From the NCBI GenBank assembly GCA_012799075.1, contig JAAZLZ010000035.1, forward strand, positions 1 through 17,355: a stretch of DNA of 17,355 nucleotides. Reading direction: 5' to 3'. Positions 6,947 through 13,314 of the stretch are shown in pieces; the stretch's first letter is position 1, and each line of letters opens with the position of its first letter. The notes under the pieces were generated by a model, which was given only the letters and a program-made list of their open reading frames with translations, ran no database searches and had not been told where the DNA came from. Source of the DNA: Bacillota bacterium. Its GTDB lineage: Bacteria > Bacillota > Limnochordia > JAAZLZ01. The position numbers were made by a program, and so were the translations under genes.

Positions 6947-7784
6947 CGGGAAGTTTGTCAGTGATATGTCCCAGGCGAAGGTATCGATTGAAGATCGAGG
7001 CTATCAATTCGGCGACGGGGTATACGAGGTAATTAGGTCTTATGATGGGAAGCTCTTCGGGATCAAAGAGCACATGGCCCGCCTTGACCGCAGTCTAAAG
7101 GAAATCGAACTGGATCTCCCGCCGGGGATGGACATCGATGATGTGACTGCCATTGCTGTCGAGGCCCTCGAAAGAAGCGCCTTTGCCAGCGCATTCGTCT
7201 ACCTGCAAGTCTCCCGGGGAACAGTGCCCAGGGACCATTCCATTCCCGAAGAAAGCCGTTCAACCCTGGTCGTCACCGTCAGACCCTTTACTCCCGCCAC
7301 TAAAGAAGTGTGGGAGAAAGGCTTTGCCGCGATCACCCTGCCCGATGAGCGCTGGCTGCGGTGTGACATCAAGACGGTCAACCTCCTGGCCAATGTCCTT
7401 GCCATCACCAAGGCTAAGCGGATGGGAGTCCAAGAAGCCATCCTGGTTCGAAAGGGCGTAGGGGTTACCGAATGCTCCCGAAACAACCTTTTCATCGTCA
7501 AGGATGGACGATGTCTTACCGCCCCCAGGGGAAACTGGATTCTCTCCGGAATCACCAGGAACTTCGTCCTTGGGCTTTTAGTCGAAAACAACATCCCCTA
7601 TGAGGAGGCCTTCTTTGATGAAGAAACGCTCCTCGCCGCCGATGAAGTCTTCTTGACAGGTACAGGAAATGAAGTGATGCCCATCACCAAGATCAACGAT
7701 CAACTAATCAACGAGGGCAAGCCGGGAGCACTAACGCGCCGAATCGCGAGGCTCTTCAAGGAGTTTGTCCAAAGGAGCATCTAA
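6924..7784 (+). CDS. dat: D-amino acid aminotransferase (class IV, PLP)
   Basis: Transfers the amino group between D-amino acids and 2-oxo acids, typically D-Ala + 2-oxoglutarate to pyruvate + D-Glu. The 286-aa sequence follows the Bacillus enzyme closely: EDRGYQFGDGVYEV (23-36), RGT.PR.H with Arg103 and His105 as the carboxylate-binding pair, WLRCDIKTVNLL carrying the PLP lysine at 150, and SGITR (208-212). One oddity is the cofactor-side loop, VTECSRNN where the Bacillus enzyme has VTEGSSSN. The ATG at 6924 has AAGGAG eight bases upstream, inside the end of alr, so translation is probably coupled to it. With Alr it can make D-Glu from L-Ala. A branched-chain aminotransferase is the alternative, but the WLRCDIK and R-x-H motifs favour D-specificity. 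Confidence 0.9.
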   Translation: MPVVAYVDGKFVSDMSQAKVSIEDRGYQFGDGVYEVIRSYDGKLFGIKEHMARLDRSLKEIELDLPPGMDIDDVTAIAVEALERSAFASAFVYLQVSRGTVPRDHSIPEESRSTLVVTVRPFTPATKEVWEKGFAAITLPDERWLRCDIKTVNLLANVLAITKAKRMGVQEAILVRKGVGVTECSRNNLFIVKDGRCLTAPRGNWILSGITRNFVLGLLVENNIPYEEAFFDEETLLAADEVFLTGTGNEVMPITKINDQLINEGKPGALTRRIARLFKEFVQRSI

Positions 7785-7790
7785 CCCGTC

Positions 7791-7832
7791 GGGGCGACTG
7801 CCTGAGCCTAGGGAGTCGCCCCCTGTCTTTTT
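7791..7832 (+). terminator. Rho-independent terminator of the TRAP-alr-dat operon
   Basis: GGGGCGACT (7791-7799) pairs perfectly with AGTCGCCCC (7814-7822); the loop can form a further CCT/AGG pairing. The stem is followed by TGTCTTTTT on the plus strand. It begins 6 bp after the dat stop codon. There is no T-run on the opposite strand. Confidence 0.85.
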
Positions 7833-7835
7833 GCC

Positions 7836-8241
7836 CCCTGACCAAATCCCCCGGAGCCTTTGGCCGACGGCCTCCAACAACCGGATGAACAGCAAGATGC
7901 ACCCAATTGCAGCACTGCCATGCAGATACCCCTGGGAGCGGCGCATAAACAACACTCCACCATAGATCAAGACCGGAGCCATCAAAAAGGAGCAACAGCT
8001 GACGGGAACGACCCAGCTCCGGACCGAACCTGCCCTTGATGGCCCCGGCGGCCCCGACAAAGACTACCCAGACAAACAAGATCGGCACCATTTCTTCCAC
8101 CCATAGCAGAGGGCTGCCCGTGACGACCCTTCGGCCGATATCCACCACCAACAGGGAGAGTAGGACCAGGAGTACTCCCCCCATGAGCAACGACTCCAGG
8201 TTATCCCATAGAATACGCCATGCTTTCCTGTCCATCGACAC
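7836..8241 (-). pseudogene. Decayed TRAP small subunit (dctQ relic), frameshifted
   Basis: The first part, read from a GTG at 8241 or ATG at 8235 (good GGGGGAGGG ribosome site), is clearly DctQ-like. It has a hydrophobic helix, then IGRRVVTGSPLLWVEE and the helix around ILFVWVVFVG. At about 8000-8030 the similarity leaves this frame and continues in the next frame with hydrophobic segments including VLIYGGVLFM and GCILLFIRLLEAVGQRLRG, which look like DctQ helices 3 and 4. The part between (the RLP..LR loop) and the loop before the last helix seem deleted. Neither frame ends sensibly: both run into the dat terminator and the dat 3' end. No dctP or dctM accompanies it. It is not a copy of the intact dctQ at 3908-4462. 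A single sequencing error would not explain the missing loops. Confidence 0.6.
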
Positions 8242-8323
8242 TTTTTCCCTCCCCCATCACAATTGATCCCCGTTGTCATTCTACCGATTGAACCTGAAGC
8301 TTCCTGCTAACGGAGATCAAACT

Positions 8324-8350
8324 GGGGGCGGCCCTCAAAGGACCGCCCCC
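8324..8350 (-). terminator. GC-rich hairpin after the thiamine-binding-family gene
   Basis: GGGGGCGG (8324-8331) pairs with CCGCCCCC (8343-8350), with three more pairs inside the loop after one mismatch. It starts 14 bp beyond the minus-strand stop at 8365. The tail on the minus strand is AGTTTGATC, a weak T-run, so termination may be incomplete. Confidence 0.5.
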
Positions 8351-8364
8351 GAAGAGGAGGGCAT

Positions 8365-8604
8365 TCAAACCTGGGCATTGGTCACGGTCATGACCATAGA
8401 CACCTCTCCCCCAAGGCGCCGGGCCTGTTCGAACAAATCTTGCAGGCCCTGCCACACGATGCGGTCATCCCCGGTGATGTAGGTGCTCACCGGCCCTACA
8501 TCGTAAGTAACCCGGTGATTGCCCAGCACCTGAAGGGAATTGTTGATGACATCATCAGCCGATTGACATTCAATAGGATAAAGGGACACCTCAACGGACA
8601 GCAT
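8365..8604 (-). CDS. Small thiamine-binding-family protein (MTH1187/YkoF-like, UPF0045)
   Basis: A 79-aa protein beginning MLSVEVSLYPI, with TYDVGPVSTYITGD in the middle and a final strand VSMVMTVTNAQV. This order (beta strand with VEVSLYP, helix, GP..T.I.GD, helix, hydrophobic strand) is the signature of the MTH1187/YkoF ferredoxin-like fold, members of which bind thiamine or its hydroxymethylpyrimidine part and form oligomers. The start at 8604 has AAAGGGG eight bases upstream; an upstream ATG at 8631 has no comparable site. It is 67 bp downstream of the MATE-like gene on the same strand, and no thiamine transporter or biosynthesis gene is nearby. Family good, biological role unknown. Confidence 0.8.
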   Translation of the reverse strand: MLSVEVSLYPIECQSADDVINNSLQVLGNHRVTYDVGPVSTYITGDDRIVWQGLQDLFEQARRLGGEVSMVMTVTNAQV

Positions 8605-8671
8605 CGGGACAACCCCTTTCAATGGACTCATCCATCCTATTCTTGCCCCGGAGGCTGTCCCTCTATGTGTT

Positions 8672-10045
8672 TTAGACGCCAACAGAGCTCTCAACGGAAT
8701 GCTGGCTGCGACGCGAGTGGCCGTGGACAAACAGAGCCTCGGCTAGATCCCCGGCAAGGAAGGCCCATGCACCAAGGACCGCAATATTATCCGACCGGAT
8801 CTTCACCCCGACGAGCACCATCAAGGTCAAAAACACCAGGTTGACCCCTTTCCCCCAACCGATTACCCGGCTATTGCGCTGGGCCATCAAGGTGCCCCAG
8901 TGGTATTCCCGCCACACACTCAACGGGGGCAAGAAAACCATCCATTGCAGGGCGCTCCTGGCCGCCGCGGCCACTTCTTGGGAGACCCCCATGGCCCGAA
9001 GCAACACCCAGTCGCCAAGGGGTGTAAAGGCAACGCCGGCCAAGATGCCCGTCAGGATCAGGGCAACGGCCAGATAGAACTTGACCAGGACTTCTTCCTC
9101 CCCTTCCCCGTGGAAAACCAACGAGCACTGGTGGAGCATGGAGCTGGCGCTGAAAATCGTCCAAGCCACACTCCAGGCCACCGCGTGGGCGGCCAGGGCC
9201 AGTTCCGGCTGGTCAGCCTGGGCAAGCCCCACGTTGATGATGGGCTCGGAGACATACTTGATCAAGGACGCTACAACCAAAGGGGCGGCAAAGCGGACGA
9301 TAATCCTTGGGGTCAGCACATAGTCTTCGATTTCCTCTTGCCAGCCCAAGTAGAGGGAAGGGGCAGCCAGGGTCGAGCGCAAGCCAAAGTAGAGGGTCAT
9401 CACTTCCGTGAACATGGCCCCAAGGAACATCAGGGATCCCACTACTGCTCCCGGAAGAACGGTCAGATGGCTGATCCCGAAAAAGACAACCAGCAGCACA
9501 AATAAGAGCCGGACCGCGGTGCAGACGAAAATCAACGGGGTCCGTCTAGCCAAGATGGCAATCCCCTGATAAATGTTTCGCATGCCTGTCGCCAAGGGCA
9601 ACAGCAGCAGCACTCTAGCTGCCATGATAGTGCTACTAAGCATTGGTTCTTCTAAGCCCACCCACCGCTGTAAGACATGGGACAGGGCAGGAGTGAATAG
9701 GACCAAGGCCAACAGGGCCATATCGCCCAGCATGATAACCGCTTTAAAGGCCATTGCCTGGCGATAGGTCCTCTTGTCCTTAACCAAGGCGACGACTGTC
9801 TGATGGAAGTTAAATACAGGCGCCTCCAGGATATGGACCACGCTCTTGGCCATGGCAAAGGCCGCCAAGGCCAGTTCCGGTCTGGGCAGCCGAGCAAGTC
9901 CAGCATTAAAGAAAAAATGCGTTAAGTTGATCATAAACGAGGTTAATCCTAACGGCAAAAAAAAGACCGTGAGTCGTTTCCACATCGGCCTGGGTGCCCT
10001 TCCAGGCAAAGTCTCACCAGGCACTTCCCCACCCCCCGTCTTCAT
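8672..10045 (-). CDS. MOP-superfamily transporter (MATE/ANK-like)
   Basis: A 457-aa polytopic membrane protein with about twelve hydrophobic segments. Its two halves each begin with an equivalent pattern: FFLPLGLTSF..NAGLARLPRPELALAAFA in the first and APLVVASL...INVGLAQADQPELALAAHA in the second. This internal duplication is the hallmark of MATE and related MOP flippases. The NAGLARLP..E..LAAFA..K pattern resembles the divergent MATE/progressive-ankylosis-like branch seen in Firmicutes rather than NorM drug pumps, so the substrate is open (organic ions, lipid precursors or drugs). The longest ATG (10045) has no clear ribosome site; the ATG at 9985 (MWKRLTVFF) has GGAAGGG 11 bases upstream and starts right at helix 1, so it may be the true start. 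It lies 98 bp downstream of pilD with no clear terminator between. Confidence 0.75.
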   Translation of the reverse strand: MKTGGGEVPGETLPGRAPRPMWKRLTVFFLPLGLTSFMINLTHFFFNAGLARLPRPELALAAFAMAKSVVHILEAPVFNFHQTVVALVKDKRTYRQAMAFKAVIMLGDMALLALVLFTPALSHVLQRWVGLEEPMLSSTIMAARVLLLLPLATGMRNIYQGIAILARRTPLIFVCTAVRLLFVLLVVFFGISHLTVLPGAVVGSLMFLGAMFTEVMTLYFGLRSTLAAPSLYLGWQEEIEDYVLTPRIIVRFAAPLVVASLIKYVSEPIINVGLAQADQPELALAAHAVAWSVAWTIFSASSMLHQCSLVFHGEGEEEVLVKFYLAVALILTGILAGVAFTPLGDWVLLRAMGVSQEVAAAARSALQWMVFLPPLSVWREYHWGTLMAQRNSRVIGWGKGVNLVFLTLMVLVGVKIRSDNIAVLGAWAFLAGDLAEALFVHGHSRRSQHSVESSVGV

Positions 10046-10056
10046 TCCAGGTAATA

Positions 10057-10075
10057 TGCATCGAACCGGGATGCA
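10057..10075 (-). other. Small hairpin in the leader of the MATE-like gene
   Basis: TGCATC and GATGCA form a 6-bp stem with a 7-nt loop. On the minus strand it stands between an AGGAGGG sequence and the candidate ATG at 10045. It might bring a distant ribosome site closer, or be chance. No known riboswitch motif is recognised in 10046-10143. Confidence 0.25.
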
Positions 10076-10143
10076 ACAACCCTCCTAGGGAAGGAAACAC
10101 CACCGATACTTACGCTCTTCGCCTTTAATGGGCCTTTTCCCTT

Positions 10144-10863
10144 CTAGCCCAAGAACCAACGGACCAAATCAGGGCCCGCGGCCAACATGACCACAGCTCC
10201 CAAGGCTAGAAAAGGACCAAAGGGCAAGGGGTCCTGCCGTTTCATCCTGCCCCCGGCCAACAGGATCACCCCCGCCAGCCCACCGGCCAGACTTCCCCAG
10301 AAAAGGGCTCCCACCGCTCCCCAGGGCCCAAGGAAGGCCCCGATCAGCCCCAAGAGCTTGGCATCCCCCAAGCCCATCCCACCTCTACTCGCCCAAATGA
10401 TCACTGCTATCAGCCCAAGACCAAGTCCCGCACCGGCCAGGGAGCTGGCCGGTCCCACGCCCCAGCCGAAAAAGGTCAATAGGATGCCCCCCGCCATCCC
10501 CCCCAAGGTGAGGCTGTTAGGCATGACCATGTGCTCTAGATCGATGAAGGCTAGCATAATCAAGAGGCTCACGAACAAGGCTTCATGGATAAACGCTCCC
10601 GGACGTCCTTTCCATAGGAGAAAGAAGGCCATCCCCGTCAACAATTCGACCAGGGGATATCGCCAGGGAATGGGCGAGCGGCAATGACTGCACCTTCCTT
10701 GGAGGATAAGATAGCTAAGTACAGGAATCAGCTCCACCGGACGAAGGCGTGTTCTACATTGGGGACAAGTGGATGGAGGATTAGCCAGGGACAACCTTCG
10801 CGGTAGACGATAGATCACCACATTAAAGAAGCTGCCGATGATAAGGCCGAGCAGAAACGCCAT
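10144..10863 (-). CDS. pilD: Prepilin peptidase / N-methyltransferase
   Basis: A cytoplasmic-membrane aspartyl protease that removes the leader of type IV prepilins and N-methylates the new N-terminus. The 239-aa protein has the full bifunctional layout: first helix with SFFNVVIYRLPR, a cytoplasmic zinc loop with Cys33/Cys36 and Cys58/Cys61 (CPQC, CSHC), and then the catalytic aspartates Asp108 (FIDLEH) and Asp167 (GMGLGDAKLLG, the GxGD motif). The ATG at 10863 is preceded by an in-frame TTG at 10866 and the AAGGAGGGGGAAGGG stretch, so either may be used. It overlaps the end of pilQ by 41 nt and is the last pilus gene of the operon; the methylase loop is intact. No prepilin gene is in the window. 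Confidence 0.93.
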   Translation of the reverse strand: MAFLLGLIIGSFFNVVIYRLPRRLSLANPPSTCPQCRTRLRPVELIPVLSYLILQGRCSHCRSPIPWRYPLVELLTGMAFFLLWKGRPGAFIHEALFVSLLIMLAFIDLEHMVMPNSLTLGGMAGGILLTFFGWGVGPASSLAGAGLGLGLIAVIIWASRGGMGLGDAKLLGLIGAFLGPWGAVGALFWGSLAGGLAGVILLAGGRMKRQDPLPFGPFLALGAVVMLAAGPDLVRWFLG

Positions 10864-12205
10864 CAATCCCTTCCCCCTCCTTGACGATGTGGGGAATTAA
10901 GAAGATCACCATCTCCGTCTGGATGGTTTCCGTGCGGGTTTGGCCAAACAACACGCCCAAGATGGGCAATTTGGCCAGGATGGGGATTCCCACCAAGCTG
11001 TGCTTTTCCTCCTCCCGAATCAGGCCGGCCATCACAATTGCCTGGCCGTTTCGCACCCGCAACGTAGTCTGGGCCTCCCGGGTCCGTACTTGGGGGTACT
11101 TGTTGTCAATCAAGTTGGTGATGGAGCTCACCTGGGGCCTCACGTCAAGGGTAATGTAGCCATCGGCGGCGACGGTGGGCACGAACTCCAAGATGATCCC
11201 CGCCTCGATGTACTCGATCCGCTCCGGGGAGTCCTCCCCTCCTCCCCGCAAAATGACGGGGATCCGATCCCCGATGAAAATGCGGGCTTTGCGACCCTCC
11301 AGGGCCGCGATTTGGGGATTGGCCAGGAGCTTGGCCCTTCCTTCGTCGCTTAATGCTTTGAGGACCCCCTTAAGCTTGGTGGGATCCCAATCCAAGGTGA
11401 GCCAATGGGCACCCGTCTTGCCCATCAAGGGGGGCAGTTCACCCCAATCAACCCCCAGCTCCTGCAAAGCGTTGACGGACATCTCCTGGACTCTAACTTC
11501 GACTAGCACCTGGGCCAAAGGTCGATCAAAATCTTCCAAGAAAGCTCGGAACCTCTCCTGCTCTCCCGACCGCCCCACCATCACCAAGGACCGGGAGGCG
11601 GCATCCACCTGCACCCGGCTGTTGGGAGCGATCAGGGCGGCCAGTTCCCCGGCTTTGTCCACACCCACATAGTCTAAGCGATAAACCGCCGTTATCTCTT
11701 GGCCCTCTTCCGAGGGGGAGGGCTGATCCAAGTGTTCCACCAGCTGTCGAACCCGAGCCAGCTCCCCCGCCCTGCCCTTGACCAACAGAAACTCCCCTGT
11801 GGGCGAAGTCAAGATCCTTTCTCGCTCCACCACCAAGGACAAAGCCTCCCTCATCCATCCGGCGGATACGTGCTGGAGATTGAAAATCTGCTGGCTTTCC
11901 GGCTCCATGGCGGCCAGCCAGGATGTTGATCCAACAAACACAACATCTTCCATCACCTGGATCTCCAGACCGCTTTGCATAGCCATAAGTTCGATGATGT
12001 CTAAGGCCTCCATCTCACCAAGCTCCAAGGTGATCTTGCCCCCAACTCCATCCTCGACCATAACGCTTAGGCCCCCGAGGCGGCCGACGGTCTGGAAGGC
12101 ATCCTCGAGATTGGCGCCGCGGAAATCAACGCTGATGGGACCGGCTTTCCCCCAGGGGGCAGCCAGCAAGACCAGCATCAGTCCCAGGAGGACAAATCGT
12201 CTCAT
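10823..12205 (-). CDS. pilQ: Type IV pilus secretin (PilQ/GspD family)
   Basis: Forms the outer-membrane gated channel for the pilus. It has 460 aa, short for PilQ (no AMIN domains). Order: signal peptide (1-21), N0/STN domain (about 24-93), two N1-type secretin_N repeats (about 104-163 and 172-228), and the secretin core (about 230-442). The core has the VEVRVQEM start, LLANPQIA, EAGIILEFVPTV, and the family signature region VRNGQAIVMAGLI followed by GIPILAKLPILGVLFG and the strand EMVIFLIPHIV. No pilotin-binding S-domain is evident in the short tail. It starts with a 4-nt ATGA overlap with the upstream secretin-like gene. The presence of a complete barrel domain implies that the cell has an outer membrane. 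Confidence 0.93.
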   Translation of the reverse strand: MRRFVLLGLMLVLLAAPWGKAGPISVDFRGANLEDAFQTVGRLGGLSVMVEDGVGGKITLELGEMEALDIIELMAMQSGLEIQVMEDVVFVGSTSWLAAMEPESQQIFNLQHVSAGWMREALSLVVERERILTSPTGEFLLVKGRAGELARVRQLVEHLDQPSPSEEGQEITAVYRLDYVGVDKAGELAALIAPNSRVQVDAASRSLVMVGRSGEQERFRAFLEDFDRPLAQVLVEVRVQEMSVNALQELGVDWGELPPLMGKTGAHWLTLDWDPTKLKGVLKALSDEGRAKLLANPQIAALEGRKARIFIGDRIPVILRGGGEDSPERIEYIEAGIILEFVPTVAADGYITLDVRPQVSSITNLIDNKYPQVRTREAQTTLRVRNGQAIVMAGLIREEEKHSLVGIPILAKLPILGVLFGQTRTETIQTEMVIFLIPHIVKEGEGIDGVSARPYHRQLL

Positions 12206-13314
12206 CGGCCGATACCTCCAAACCCCAGACTGATCACCCGACCCGCCAGTTCCAACTGAACCCCATCGGATGTTACATCCCTAACCACCATCCCGGGAAG
12301 CTCCATTCCCCTTCGAACCAGGTATGCTTCTTCATCCACCAAGAGCAAGGCTAGGGTTTCCCCATCCCGAACCACAAGTCCCGAAAGGTTCAGCCGCGGC
12401 AGATCATGTTGGCGGATAAGCTCTTCGACGGCCTCGACTTCCCCTGGTTGGCCCCTGACGCTAAGCAGAGAGCTTCGCCTATCCACCAGGATCTTTTCCT
12501 TAGGCAGGACCAGCCTGGCAATTTCCAGCCCTCGCTCGGGATCAAGATACTCCAGGGGAATCACCTTGGTTTTTTCCCCCAGATTCTGCCCAGGGGAAGA
12601 CCAAGGGGTGCGGACAATCACCTGGGAATCCTCAAACTCAAGTTCAACCTTTGCCAGCTGGGCAACTTGGCCAAGGGCCTCCTTGGCCGGCAGGTTCTGC
12701 AGATAAGCCGTTACCCTGCCGCCGACCCCTTCTTCGACGAGTAAATCATAGCCTGCAAGCCCAGCCAGGATTCCTAGGACCTCCACCAGGTCCCGATCAA
12801 CGAAGTCCTGCTTCACTGGGGGCGGCTGGTCATACTCTGCCAGGAATTCCTTCGCCCGGGCCACATCGGCCTTGTTTCCCCGCATGATGATCAGGTTGCG
12901 AGCCGGATCCACCTCCATGTCGCGCCGACCCAAGACAACCTGCAGGATGCGCGCAACCTCCCCGGCCACCCCATGCCGCACCGACAAGATGGCAACTTCT
13001 TCCTGGACAAACCCTGCCTTCAGCCTCTCCCTCGGGGCCACCACCAGGGTATTGCCCACCAGTTCATAGCTATAACCTTTCATTCTGGCCAACAGGTCGA
13101 TGGCCTCCAGGACCGTGAGACCCTGCAAATGAAAGGTAACATCCCCCCGCACCGACTCATCGGCCAGGACGTTGTAGCCCCCCATCTCCCCCAAGATCCG
13201 GAATACATCCCGGACATCCGCCCCTTTGAAATCCATCTCCACGCCCGCGGCCGCTGCCCAACCGGGCATTAGGAGACATAAACACAGGACAAGGGCCAAT
13301 GCTCTTGTTTTCAT
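12202..13314 (-). CDS. Barrel-less secretin-like periplasmic protein: N0-N1-N0-N1 plus PilP-like C-terminus
   Basis: A 370-aa exported protein (signal peptide about 1-23, ending AAAA) built only of secretin N-domains. It has an N0/STN module (24-95: MDFKGADVRDVFRILGEMG), an N1 module (105-165), a second N0 (about 168-237: DRDLVEVLGILAGLAGYDLL) and a second N1 (about 248-305). The last 65 residues (306-370) look like a PilP/GspC homology domain: LSGLVVRDGETLALLL, then YLVRRGMELPGMVV, then VQLELAGRVISL. There is no secretin barrel, so it cannot form a pore itself. It probably acts between the inner-membrane PilMNO complex and PilQ. The ATG at 13314 follows GGAGGGG by 5 nt and overlaps the pilO stop by one base; a GTG at 13317 is possible. 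The N-domains are certain; the PilP-like assignment is by pattern only. Confidence 0.8.
   Translation of the reverse strand: MKTRALALVLCLCLLMPGWAAAAGVEMDFKGADVRDVFRILGEMGGYNVLADESVRGDVTFHLQGLTVLEAIDLLARMKGYSYELVGNTLVVAPRERLKAGFVQEEVAILSVRHGVAGEVARILQVVLGRRDMEVDPARNLIIMRGNKADVARAKEFLAEYDQPPPVKQDFVDRDLVEVLGILAGLAGYDLLVEEGVGGRVTAYLQNLPAKEALGQVAQLAKVELEFEDSQVIVRTPWSSPGQNLGEKTKVIPLEYLDPERGLEIARLVLPKEKILVDRRSSLLSVRGQPGEVEAVEELIRQHDLPRLNLSGLVVRDGETLALLLVDEEAYLVRRGMELPGMVVRDVTSDGVQLELAGRVISLGFGGIGR

Noticed and set aside
8900..9505. Plus-strand open frame of 201 codons
   Set aside because: Antisense to the MATE-like gene; its translation is rich in Gly/Gln/His and lacks hydrophobic or family patterns.
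10028..10075. Trp-containing 15-codon leader peptide before the MATE-like gene (minus strand ATG near 10063)
   Set aside because: It overlaps the MATE-like frame, its ribosome site is 18 nt away, and no attenuator structure follows; probably chance.
10046..10143. Riboswitch controlling the MATE-like transporter
   Set aside because: No motif of the guanidine, TPP, preQ1 or c-di-GMP classes could be recognised, and the stretch is only 98 bp.
12202..13314. Second true secretin gene
   Set aside because: It has only N-domains and a PilP-like tail; the barrel signature present in the next gene is absent.
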